DNA of 64,000 nt from Deltaproteobacteria bacterium. Its GTDB lineage: Bacteria > Desulfobacterota > Desulfuromonadia > Desulfuromonadales > Geopsychrobacteraceae. Within the stretch, counting starts at the first letter, position 1. Each line of letters opens with the position of its first letter. Where the stretch lies: NCBI GenBank assembly GCA_024276935.1, contig JAJRWH010000013.1:24146-88145 (forward strand), in the 5' to 3' direction. Shown here piece by piece: positions 37,633 to 47,123 of the stretch. The notes under the pieces are model-generated. The model was not told the DNA's origin. It saw only the letters and a program-made list of their open reading frames with translations, and did no database searches. A program made the translations under genes and the position numbers.

Positions 37633-38436
37633 CTAGCTGATTAGCCCTGTATTGTCAAGCTCTTTTTGCAACCCTGAATCCTCTTTACGGAACAACTGTT
37701 CCGAGTACTCGACCGCCATCAAACAAAGACCTTGTGCGGGTGCCGTCAAACGGGTTTCTTCCCCTGCTCCCTGAGAAAGCAGGCGGTGGATATCTTCTTT
37801 TGTGCGTTTTCCAGCCCCGATCTGGACAAGGGTTCCTACCATCATCCTGACCATATGGCGTAAAAACCCACTGCCCCGTACGTCAATATGCAGTTCATCT
37901 CCCACTTCCTGCACATCGATAGAATCTATTCGCCTGACAGTTGTCCTGGCACTACACCCCGAACCACGAAAGGCGACAAAATCATGTTCACCAATAAATA
38001 ATTGCGCAGCTTCCCGTATCAGCGCAATATCAAGCGGCTTGCGTACATACCAGCAGTAAGGGGCATGTAAAGGGGACCGAACCGGCGCCAGATACAGGCG
38101 GTACTGATACCATTTCGCCCCGGCACTGTAACGGGCATGAAAATGTTCAACAGCTTGTCGAACCCGAATAACGGCAATATCCCGCGGCAAAAACCGATTA
38201 ACACCATGAAGATAAGCATTCAGCGACAAGGGAGAATCAGTCTTGAAATGGGCCACCATTCCCCGCGCATGAACTCCGGCATCGGTCCGACCCGAAGAAT
38301 AGATCGTCAGCATCTGACCTGTGAGTTGGGCCAGAGCCTCCTCCACACGCTGCTGAACACTCATACCATTCAGCTGTCGCTGCCAACCGACATAGGCCGA
38401 TCCGTCATATTCGATCCAAAGAGCGATAACAGCCAT
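37633..38436 (-). CDS. truA: tRNA pseudouridine(38-40) synthase
   Basis: A 267-residue enzyme that makes pseudouridine at positions 38-40 of the tRNA anticodon arm. The catalytic Asp52 lies in SSGRTDAGVHA, with the later motifs RYSAGAKWYQYRLY and SGFLRHMVRMMVG. Its ATG follows the stop of the EcfT-like gene with no gap, so translation is likely coupled. It is close to rplM-rpsI, a common neighbourhood. Confidence 0.96.
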   Translation of the reverse strand: MAVIALWIEYDGSAYVGWQRQLNGMSVQQRVEEALAQLTGQMLTIYSSGRTDAGVHARGMVAHFKTDSPLSLNAYLHGVNRFLPRDIAVIRVRQAVEHFHARYSAGAKWYQYRLYLAPVRSPLHAPYCWYVRKPLDIALIREAAQLFIGEHDFVAFRGSGCSARTTVRRIDSIDVQEVGDELHIDVRGSGFLRHMVRMMVGTLVQIGAGKRTKEDIHRLLSQGAGEETRLTAPAQGLCLMAVEYSEQLFRKEDSGLQKELDNTGLIS

Positions 38437-39198
38437 CTACAGACTCCAGCATCCCAGGACAAAAACAACGCCTGAAGCCAGAGATAACGACTCGACCCAC
38501 CGCCAGCGAAACGACATCTCTTTTGTCGTAAATTCCCGCTTTCCGCGCCAGATTTCACCTGCAAGGTCGTCTGCCTGTCCGACCAGGGAAAGAATCATTT
38601 CACCGACCGAACGCGCCAACTGGCGCAAGAAGGTGGCAACCCCCTGCCCCTTTTGTTTTTTGACCCGCTTGACCAGTGGTTCGCCCTGCTGAAAAACCTG
38701 CGGCAAGAAATAGAACACCAACCCCAGCAGCCCGCCCAGCTCGGCAACAGGCACCCCGAAGCGCCGCAGAGGAGAGAGCAGCTTCATCATCCCCCAGGAC
38801 ACCGCTTCCGGAGAGGTCGTCAAAGCAAAAAGAAGGGTAACAAACAGTGCCAGACCCAGCTGGATATCAACCATCACGCCCCGCAGTAATCCGTCATAGG
38901 AAAGTATCCGCAGGCCAAACAGGGTTCGCCCCGGGGTCAGAAACAGATGGAGAAGCAGGGTAAAAAGAAGCAGCCAACGTAAAAAATAAAGCCGCCGCCA
39001 GTATTGTGAAAGAATTGGGGGCTGCCACGCCAGAATCGCAACAAGACAGGCAGACAGAACTGCCAGGACCACAAAATTGTGGGTGGAGAAAATCAGCATC
39101 ATCAACAGGAGTGACAGCAGAAGCTTCAGCCGGGGGTCAAGACGCTGTATCCACTCAAGCGGAAATGTGGCTTCAATTATTGGCAACCGCTCAACCAT
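38437..39198 (-). CDS. EcfT/CbiQ-family transmembrane protein (orphan)
   Basis: A 253-residue membrane protein with about five helices that resembles the T component of energy-coupling factor (ECF) vitamin and metal transporters: LDPRLKLLLSLLLMMLIF at the N-terminus and an arginine-containing cytoplasmic loop (LVKRVKKQKGQ). No EcfA ATPase or S component is encoded here, so it either works with components made elsewhere or has another role. The ATG at 39198 has AAGGG five bases upstream; the GTG at 39204 would sit in that site. It directly abuts truA. Confidence 0.8.
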   Translation of the reverse strand: MVERLPIIEATFPLEWIQRLDPRLKLLLSLLLMMLIFSTHNFVVLAVLSACLVAILAWQPPILSQYWRRLYFLRWLLLFTLLLHLFLTPGRTLFGLRILSYDGLLRGVMVDIQLGLALFVTLLFALTTSPEAVSWGMMKLLSPLRRFGVPVAELGGLLGLVFYFLPQVFQQGEPLVKRVKKQKGQGVATFLRQLARSVGEMILSLVGQADDLAGEIWRGKREFTTKEMSFRWRWVESLSLASGVVFVLGCWSL

Positions 39199-39206
39199 AG
39201 CCACCC

Positions 39207-40178
39207 TTATTGATGCCGGGTTTCAGCCAAGACCTTTGCAGCCAGACGTACGGCATTCCCGGCACCACAGCGAACGATATTGTCCACGACATACCAGAAA
39301 TCAAGCGTTGTCGTCGTTTCCTCTGAAGAATGCAATCGTACAAGAACATCATTACAACCAACGGCATCGAGCAAGGTCGGATAATCCCCCTGATCCTGAA
39401 GATCGATTCCGCTGGTGGTTGTCAACCAATCGATAACCTGTTCTCTGGCCACCGGGGTTGCAAAATCAACTCGGACAAACCCACCCTCACCGTAAAACAA
39501 CGGCAACTCAAGCTGATTGATCCTGATAGCAAGATCTGTATCATTTAAAATCTTACCAAGTTCGGCCCTCAAAGAGACTTCACGGGAATCATCCCCAGAG
39601 GGCAAACCGTTGAAGGCCAATTGAGCCGGAAAAATTTTATTCTGAGCGGGGCGACCGTTCAACAATTCGCCCGTTTGCTTTCTTAGCTCATCAAGGCCCT
39701 GCGTTCCCCGGGCCGAGGCAGGAGTCACCATTGTCACCAGCAGACGCTTGATCTCGCCTGCCTTACGCAGAGCGCCCAGCAATAACGCGAGAGCCACGAC
39801 CGAACTGGCCGGAGAACTGCAAACACCACTCGAAAATGCTTCATCATTGACCCCGGCCACCAGTAGTGGCCGGGTTTTATCCAGGCGACCCGCTGCAGAC
39901 AGGTCGATACAAACCGCTCCGGCCTCCAGAGCTCGGGGACACCAGATTTCACTCACCTCTGCCGGTGTTGCAAAAATAACCAGATCAACCGAATGAAAAG
40001 CATCTGCCGTCAACTGACCAACCGGCAATGATTGATCGTCAACTTCCAGAAACTCACCTGCTGATTCGTCGGAGGCAAAAAGGCGCAACTCCCCCACAGG
40101 GACGTTGCGCATGATGAACTGCTCCAGAATCTGTTCTCCCACAGCGCCTGTGGCACCGACCAGAGCGATATTTTTCAT
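39207..40178 (-). CDS. aspartate-semialdehyde dehydrogenase-like protein lacking the catalytic cysteine
   Basis: A 323-residue relative of Asd, with the NADP-binding start ALVGATGAVGEQILEQF and the general Asd domain order. In true Asd the nucleophile is the Cys of NPNCST; here the aligned stretch is SSPASSVV, with Ser125 in that place. The later active-site His region (GHS in Asd) reads GEG. Both changes point to loss of the normal reaction, as in the Usg-1 type of Asd-like protein. It lies directly downstream of leuB (19-base gap), a place where relatives carry asd. If it is inactive, a working Asd must be encoded elsewhere. Annotation as asd would be unsafe. Confidence 0.8.
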   Translation of the reverse strand: MKNIALVGATGAVGEQILEQFIMRNVPVGELRLFASDESAGEFLEVDDQSLPVGQLTADAFHSVDLVIFATPAEVSEIWCPRALEAGAVCIDLSAAGRLDKTRPLLVAGVNDEAFSSGVCSSPASSVVALALLLGALRKAGEIKRLLVTMVTPASARGTQGLDELRKQTGELLNGRPAQNKIFPAQLAFNGLPSGDDSREVSLRAELGKILNDTDLAIRINQLELPLFYGEGGFVRVDFATPVAREQVIDWLTTTSGIDLQDQGDYPTLLDAVGCNDVLVRLHSSEETTTTLDFWYVVDNIVRCGAGNAVRLAAKVLAETRHQ

Positions 40179-40196
40179 AATTTTTCCCGCTGCATC

Positions 40197-41357
<1,161 letters not shown>

Positions 41358-41378
41358 TCAGGAGTTGCGAGCGGGCCA

Positions 41379-41408
41379 ACTATAGGAAAGTGATCAGGAC
41401 CTTGTCAA
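41379..41408 (-). promoter_or_regulatory. sigma-70-type promoter of leuB
   Basis: On the minus strand TTGACA (41408-41403), an 18-base spacer and TATAGT (41384-41379). It is placed about 90 bases before the leuB start and is one of the better promoter matches in the window. Confidence 0.65.
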
Positions 41409-41520
41409 ACCATTTTTCATTTTCCCACCCTGAGCAAATGTCCAGGACATCCCCTGTACAGTCGGGCCCGCCACTGATATGATGCCGGGCACTTTGGCAA
41501 CGACACAACAGGAGGAACAG

Positions 41521-42341
41521 ATGAAAAAATGGCTCATCGTTACGATCTTGCTACTGCTGGCAAATTCGGCCACAGCGTTTATGACCAGTGGTGAAGGCTG
41601 CGGGGCTGGAAGCTGTACAGACTGTCACAATTTATCAAAAACAGAAGCCAATGAAGTCCTCAAACAGATCGATGGTGAGGTTGTTGATGTTGCTCCTGCC
41701 GAAGTTCCCGGCTTGTGGCGGGTTGCAATGAAAATGAACGGCAAGACCTGGCCTCTCTATCTTGACTATTCCAAATCCTTTCTGATTTCAGGAAATGTTA
41801 TCCAGCTTGCCAGCCGCAAAAATCTGACCGAAAGCCACTATCGTGAGCTCAACCCGGTCGATCTTTCGACCATCCCCCTGGATGATGCTCTGCTCCTGGG
41901 TGATCCTCAGGCAAAAACCAAGGTTATTGTTTTTACCGACCCCCACTGCCCCTACTGTAGCCAGCTTCATCAGGAACTCAAGAAAGCCATCAAGGTACGT
42001 CCTGATATTGCCTGGCTCATCAAAATGATGCCGATCAAAAAGGCTCACGGGAAGCGGCTGAAACCATTTTATGTGAAAAATCACTTGAGCTGCTCGATGC
42101 TGCTTTTGCCGGGCGGCAACTTCCGCCACCATCCTGCAAAGCCGAATCGCTCGATCTGACCATGAAGGTTGCCGCTGAGCTTGGTCTGCGAAGCACCCCG
42201 AGCCTGATCATGCCGAATGGGCAGATTATCCCGGGGTATAAAAAACTTGACCACCTGCTGAAGGTTGTTGATGAAAACACTCCAGCCACCCCGACTGCGC
42301 CTGAACCGGAGCCATCTAATCAGACGAAGAAAGATCAGTAA
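41521..42341 (+). pseudogene. DsbC-like thioredoxin-fold protein with CxxCH motif, frameshifted
   Basis: An exported thiol:disulfide protein interrupted by a one-base deletion. The ATG at 41521 follows GGAGG and starts a signal peptide. The mature start has Cys32-Thr-Asp-Cys35-His36, a possible c-type haem site, then a DsbC-like N-terminal domain and the redox motif Cys143-Pro-Tyr-Cys146 (DPHCPYCSQLH). After KKAHG (42049-42051) the frame breaks. The next frame continues the protein as EAAETILCEKSLELLDAAF, then LRSTPSLIMPNGQIIPGY, and stops at 42341. Restoring one G gives 273 residues, normal for the family. It might be a true mutation or a sequencing error. A cis-Pro region (STPSL) is present in the second part. 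Confidence 0.82.
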
Positions 42342-42353
42342 CGCAGAGACTTG

Positions 42354-44297
42354 TCACTTTGCAGGCAAACGATATTGACGATTGAAATAGGCATAGGAAG
42401 GCCACAACGCAAGAGCCTTGGCCTGTTCTGCGAAGGCAGAGTCAAGTTCAGTTGGCTGTAGTTTGCCCTCTGCATAACGAAACTGAACCGGGGGGAGATG
42501 GGGTTGCTGAATAATCACCTGATCTCCAACCATAACCGCATGGTTCAGGCCAAACTGCATAACCGCCCGACCTGGGTCATTGGCGGGTAACTGCAACAGA
42601 TCTCGACCAATCATGGGATGTTTCGTCGGGCGGCCGCTAAGCCCCAACAGGGTCGGAGGCAGATCACTCTGACTTGCCAGTCGGGTGTAAACGAAAGGCG
42701 TCACATCTGCGCCCAGGATAAGGGCCGGGATATGAAACTTGTTAATCGGCACCAGAGCCTGGCCATAAACCTTGTCAACGTGGTCGGCGACCACCAGAAA
42801 CAGGGTATTCTGCCAGTAACTGGACTGCCGCGCCCGTTCGATAAAGTTCCCCAGAGCATAATCGCTGTAACGAACGGCATTTTCCAGAACAGAATGATCC
42901 TGTTCGTTTTTGACAATCCCCGTCGGGATATCAAATGGGGGATGATTTGATGAGGTAAAAACCAGCGCAAAAAAGGGCTGATCACCCATCTTGCGAAATT
43001 CCTGATCTGCCCGGGCAAACAGGTCTTCATCCGAAACCCCCCAGGTTCCCCGAAAGGTCGGGGCAGAATAATCATTTTCGTCTACAACCTGATCAAAACC
43101 ATTGCCCAGAAAAAAACCCCGCATATTGTCAAAGTGGCTTTCCCCACCATAAATAAAGCGACTCTTGTAGCCCCATTCTTTAAACAATTGGGCCAGAGTA
43201 AAAAAATGCTGCTGAGATAAACCCAACTTGACAACACTTCGGCCCGGGGAAGGTAAAAAACCGGTCGTTACCGCTTCTATTCCACGGACTGACCGGGTCC
43301 CGGTCGCATAGAGATTTTCAAACCAGATTCCCTGTTTACGTAGTTGATCAAGCTGTGGCGTCCAGGGTTTGCCACCCAGAGAACCAACGAAATCGGCCCC
43401 AAGACTCTCCTCCAGAACAATAACGATATTACGTGGACGCGGTAAGTTTTTTGCGGACTTCTGCTTATGATAGGTCGGAATATCGGCAACAGGAAAATCC
43501 TTGTCAGACAACCCCATCGACCGCCGCACAAGCTGAATCATCCTGTCGGTCGGCATTTTTTGATAAATACGATCGGCACGCCCCTCATTGGAGATATTCG
43601 AAATCGCATAGAACAGTGAGTAGGTCGAACTGACCCCAAGGCGATTGACCAACTGGTCATTGGAAAACGCTGCCGTGCTGATATTTGCCGGGCGATGATC
43701 CAGGCTGGAGCGCGCTCCCGAGAACACAACCAGGGCACACAACGGGAAAGCCAGTAACCGCCAATGCAGACGCCAGGACACCAGATTCTTGTCCAGATGG
43801 AGCAAAGACCGCAAGCTGAAACCGACAGCCAAAAACAACAGGACAACCCCAAGCAACAACTGAAGTTTATAATCGGCCCATAAAGTGCCAAAAACCTCTT
43901 TTGGGTGATTCAGATATTCATAAAAAATTCGCCCGGGTCGACTGTCATACTGATTGATGTAAGACGGTGTTGCCGTCTCCATGTAAACGAAAACCCCAAA
44001 CCAGAAAGAGAGCCAAAGAGCTTCTCCTCGTCGAAAAACACGTTGCAATAAGGGTATTGCCGGCAGCAGCAGACTGAGAACCACCGGGATTGCCACCACA
44101 AAACAAATCAGAAGAAAATCGAACCGCAGGCCATAGCCCAGGACCGGCCACAAACCGTCAACGGCACTCACCCGAGGCCAGAGCCATATCATGAAACCAA
44201 TACGAAAAAGGCTGAGAACCAACAAGGATTCCATCAGGAAAAAGACCGTGGGGGCCAAAGGTCCAAAACGACGGATAAAGGTATCGCCTAAACGCAT
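42354..44297 (-). CDS. LtaS/MdoB-family membrane sulfatase-fold phosphotransferase
   Basis: A 647-residue protein with about five N-terminal membrane helices (to roughly residue 205) and a large extracytoplasmic alkaline-phosphatase/sulfatase-fold domain. The metal site begins NIVIVLEESLGADF, the nucleophile Thr is in YATGTRSVRG, and SNHPPFD and VVADHVD supply later ligands. Family members move glycerol phosphate or phosphoethanolamine to glycans or lipids (LtaS, OpgB). The exact product is unknown. It lies just downstream of the lipid kinase gene, which could recycle the diacylglycerol that LtaS-type reactions release; that link is inference. Confidence 0.88.
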   Translation of the reverse strand: MRLGDTFIRRFGPLAPTVFFLMESLLVLSLFRIGFMIWLWPRVSAVDGLWPVLGYGLRFDFLLICFVVAIPVVLSLLLPAIPLLQRVFRRGEALWLSFWFGVFVYMETATPSYINQYDSRPGRIFYEYLNHPKEVFGTLWADYKLQLLLGVVLLFLAVGFSLRSLLHLDKNLVSWRLHWRLLAFPLCALVVFSGARSSLDHRPANISTAAFSNDQLVNRLGVSSTYSLFYAISNISNEGRADRIYQKMPTDRMIQLVRRSMGLSDKDFPVADIPTYHKQKSAKNLPRPRNIVIVLEESLGADFVGSLGGKPWTPQLDQLRKQGIWFENLYATGTRSVRGIEAVTTGFLPSPGRSVVKLGLSQQHFFTLAQLFKEWGYKSRFIYGGESHFDNMRGFFLGNGFDQVVDENDYSAPTFRGTWGVSDEDLFARADQEFRKMGDQPFFALVFTSSNHPPFDIPTGIVKNEQDHSVLENAVRYSDYALGNFIERARQSSYWQNTLFLVVADHVDKVYGQALVPINKFHIPALILGADVTPFVYTRLASQSDLPPTLLGLSGRPTKHPMIGRDLLQLPANDPGRAVMQFGLNHAVMVGDQVIIQQPHLPPVQFRYAEGKLQPTELDSAFAEQAKALALWPSYAYFNRQYRLPAK

Positions 44298-44310
44298 TTT
44301 TTATTCTCTT

Positions 44311-45186
44311 TCATGTGGAGGGAGGAAAAATCAACTCGATCAAATCTGAGTGACAAGAAATATGAAGAGGTGAGTTTCCAACATCATCACCATCAATCTG
44401 AACAGGAACAACCGCTCCTGAAAGATCAAAATGATCCGATTCGAGCCGTCTGACCTGCCCCAGCAGCTTGTCTCGCAACAGAATTCGCACCCAGAACAGA
44501 AGCAAAGCAAATCTTCCCGGCCTGTCGATCACACAGGCCACCAGCCCGGGTTGTTCAAGACCGGCAGCAGGCGCCATCACAAAACGTCCGCCATAACAAC
44601 GAATATTACTGACAATGACGTGCCAGACCGTCAACGAGAGTCCCTCTGCAGTCACCAGTTGCAATGGGACAGGACGATAACGAAAAAATGCGTTTAAACC
44701 GGCAACCAGATAGGCCCCTTTGCCCAAAAGGCGTTTCAGACCTGGGTTGACTGCGCGAACTGCAGCGGCATCAAAACCAAGCCCTGCCATCATCAAGAAA
44801 AACTCTTGTCCGGCTCTGGCCATGACTACCGGTCTGGCTTGCCCTGCAAGGGCAACGGAACAGGCCGCCTCAATATCAAGCGGGACCCCCATTTCGATAG
44901 CCATCACATTGGCTGTTCCCAGGGGCAAAAAAGCCAGAGGCACACCACGACCCGCAAGACCGTTCGCAACTTCGTTGAGCGTACCATCGCCACCGGCAGC
45001 AATGACCAGATCATATTCAGATACCGGAAAGTCGGCAGCTTCAGCTGTTGCATCACCGCGCTGGCCGGTTAGGTAAAGATCAACCTCAGCCCCGTTTTTT
45101 TCGAGAAAACGTTGCGCCCGGGCAATATGAGGCCGCGCATCCCCTCCTGAAACGGGATTGGCTATCAGCTTGATTCGTCTCTGCAT
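44311..45186 (-). CDS. diacylglycerol/lipid kinase (YegS/DagK family)
   Basis: A 291-residue soluble or membrane-associated kinase. The nucleotide motif is AAGGDGTLNEVANGL, and the N-terminal KLIANPVSGG is typical of the family. The ATG at 45186 gives the usual N-terminus; a longer frame to 45237 runs through the leuD terminator. It is followed 13 bases later by the LtaS/MdoB-like gene, which suggests a shared lipid function such as recycling diacylglycerol. Confidence 0.9.
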   Translation of the reverse strand: MQRRIKLIANPVSGGDARPHIARAQRFLEKNGAEVDLYLTGQRGDATAEAADFPVSEYDLVIAAGGDGTLNEVANGLAGRGVPLAFLPLGTANVMAIEMGVPLDIEAACSVALAGQARPVVMARAGQEFFLMMAGLGFDAAAVRAVNPGLKRLLGKGAYLVAGLNAFFRYRPVPLQLVTAEGLSLTVWHVIVSNIRCYGGRFVMAPAAGLEQPGLVACVIDRPGRFALLLFWVRILLRDKLLGQVRRLESDHFDLSGAVVPVQIDGDDVGNSPLHISCHSDLIELIFPPST

Positions 45187-45201
45187 CAGGCTACAAAAGC
45201 A

Positions 45202-45235
45202 GACAGGGCACCCCCACGTCAAGAGGTGCCCTGTC
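45202..45235 (-). terminator. terminator after leuD
   Basis: An 11-base stem (45202-45212 with 45225-45235; GACAGGGCACC and its complement), followed on the minus strand by TGCTTTTG. It lies between leuD and the lipid kinase gene. Confidence 0.6.
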
Positions 45236-45255
45236 ATTCAATGATTTTTTTAGTT

Positions 45256-45792
45256 TCAGTAACGCGCGTCAGCGAATTCGACCCAACCACCAGCCTCAAC
45301 CAGAGCCTTATCAAACTGACTGATCTCAAAACTGAAATCCAGCGATTCAGACCCTGAAGTCACAGATATTTTCTGTGCGGTGACATCGACATTGACCTGG
45401 ATATCACCCTTGTGTTCCAAGGCAATGATCTGGTCAATGTCATTTTTCGGCAATTCAATCGCCAACATTCCGCAATTGAACATATTCTGGCGAAAAATTC
45501 GTGCATAGCTTTCAGCAATGACGGTATGAACACCATTGACTTCAAACACCCAGGGAGCATGTTCACGGGACGAGCCACAACCAAAATTGGCCCGGGTAAT
45601 AACAACCCGGGCGTTTTTCAGTTTGTTCCCCTTGGGATCAAACCCTTCCAGCTTGAGATCTTCCAGAATGTAAGGTGTTAAGGCCTCTTTGGTTACCTCG
45701 GTCAAATATTTCGCCGGGATAATTTCATCGGTATTAATATCGGCGCGATCCAGAACAACTGCCGGGCCACCAAAACTCTTTTTGCTGCTCAT
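45256..45792 (-). CDS. leuD: 3-isopropylmalate dehydratase small subunit
   Basis: A 178-residue swivel domain that pairs with LeuC. The motifs DRADINTDEIIPAKYL and GCGSSREHAPWVF are diagnostic of the aconitase-family small subunit. It follows leuC with a 20-base gap, as normal for this pair, and ends before a hairpin terminator. Confidence 0.96.
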   Translation of the reverse strand: MSSKKSFGGPAVVLDRADINTDEIIPAKYLTEVTKEALTPYILEDLKLEGFDPKGNKLKNARVVITRANFGCGSSREHAPWVFEVNGVHTVIAESYARIFRQNMFNCGMLAIELPKNDIDQIIALEHKGDIQVNVDVTAQKISVTSGSESLDFSFEISQFDKALVEAGGWVEFADARY

Positions 45793-45812
45793 TTGCTTTC
45801 TCCTTCTTGCGC

Positions 45813-47093
45813 TTAAAGCGACCGGGCATCAGTGATTTTACCGGTGATGGCACTGGCGGCAGCCGTTGCCGGGCTCATCAGATGCACCATCCCCCCTTTT
45901 CCCATGCGGCCATTAAAGTTGCGGTTACTGGTTGAGGCACAAACCTCATCTTCGGCCAGCACGCCATTACTCATTCCAAGGCAGGCCCCACAGGTTGGAT
46001 TGGTCACGCAAAAACCGGCATCCATAAAGATCTGGATAATCCCCTCTTCAAGGGCATCTGTAAAGATTTTCGGAGTTGCCGGAGAGACGATACCTCGCAC
46101 CGAATCGGCGATTCGTTTCCCCTTGAGCACCGCTGCAGCCTGACGCAGGTCTTCAATCCGACCGTTGGTACAGGTACCAATATACACCTGATCAACAGGT
46201 GTCCCTGCCAGTTCGGAAACCGGCTTGACACAGTCTGGTTTGTAGTCAAATGTAACCTGCGGCTCCAGATTGGAAACATCGAAATCAAGAATTTTATCGT
46301 AGGAAGCATCCGCATCAGAAATCCATTGCTGATAATCCTCCAGAGCAGCCTCACGGCTGGTGAATTCATCCTGAATAAATGGCCAGAGATAATCAACGGT
46401 AGTCATGTCGGGCATACAGATACCGCAGGTTCCACCCGCTTCAATCGCCATGTTGCAGAGTGTCATACGAGCTTCCATGCTCATGGCGTCGACAACCGGA
46501 CCACGAAACTCAAGAATGCGATCTGTCGCACCATTGACTCCCAACTCACCAATCACATGCAGAATGACATCTTTGGCCACAACCCCCTGTTGCAACGCCC
46601 CGGTAATATTAACCCGGATCGTTGCCGGTTCGCGAAAAGCACAAACACCTTTGAGGATCCCGACTTCGAGGTCGGTCGTGCCAACTCCGGCGGCAAAAGC
46701 CCCAAACGCACCATGGGTACAGGTATGACTGTCGCCCATGATGACCGTAAAACCAGGCCGGATATAACCCTTTTCGGGAAAAATGGCATGACAAACCCCG
46801 TTACGACCCACATCAAAAAAATCGGGGATTTCGTGCCGCCGGGCCCAGTCACGCAGAATCTTGGCCTGAGTCGCGGTTTTACTGTCCTTCGACGGAGTCA
46901 CGTGATCGATCACAACCTTGACCTTGTTGCGATCAAAAACTCGATCCTTGCCCCGCCAGACCAGATCGGCAATGGCAACCGGAGTGGTAATTTCGTGGCA
47001 AAGGACACGATCCAGACTCAGAACGCGGGTTCCCTCAAAAGGCTCATCCCGCAAGTGTGCCGCAAAAATTTTTTCAGCAATGGTCTTACCCAT
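45813..47093 (-). CDS. leuC: 3-isopropylmalate dehydratase large subunit
   Basis: The catalytic, [4Fe-4S]-binding subunit that isomerises 2- to 3-isopropylmalate. At 426 residues it is the shorter, archaeal/HacA-like LeuC form rather than the 466-residue E. coli form. Cluster cysteines are in VYIGTCTNGR and in NPTCGACLG. It starts at an ATG behind GAGGAG, 30 bases after leuA, and is followed by leuD. Confidence 0.97.
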   Translation of the reverse strand: MGKTIAEKIFAAHLRDEPFEGTRVLSLDRVLCHEITTPVAIADLVWRGKDRVFDRNKVKVVIDHVTPSKDSKTATQAKILRDWARRHEIPDFFDVGRNGVCHAIFPEKGYIRPGFTVIMGDSHTCTHGAFGAFAAGVGTTDLEVGILKGVCAFREPATIRVNITGALQQGVVAKDVILHVIGELGVNGATDRILEFRGPVVDAMSMEARMTLCNMAIEAGGTCGICMPDMTTVDYLWPFIQDEFTSREAALEDYQQWISDADASYDKILDFDVSNLEPQVTFDYKPDCVKPVSELAGTPVDQVYIGTCTNGRIEDLRQAAAVLKGKRIADSVRGIVSPATPKIFTDALEEGIIQIFMDAGFCVTNPTCGACLGMSNGVLAEDEVCASTSNRNFNGRMGKGGMVHLMSPATAAASAITGKITDARSL

Positions 47094-47123
47094 GAAAACT
47101 CCTCATAAATCCTCTGCCCCTGT

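Noticed and set aside
39207..40178. Calling this gene asd
   Set aside because: The catalytic Cys and His positions are changed, so the enzyme name would be misleading.
46326..47108. A 260-codon open frame opposite leuC
   Set aside because: The leuC frame on the other strand is certain, and the antisense protein has no features of a real gene.
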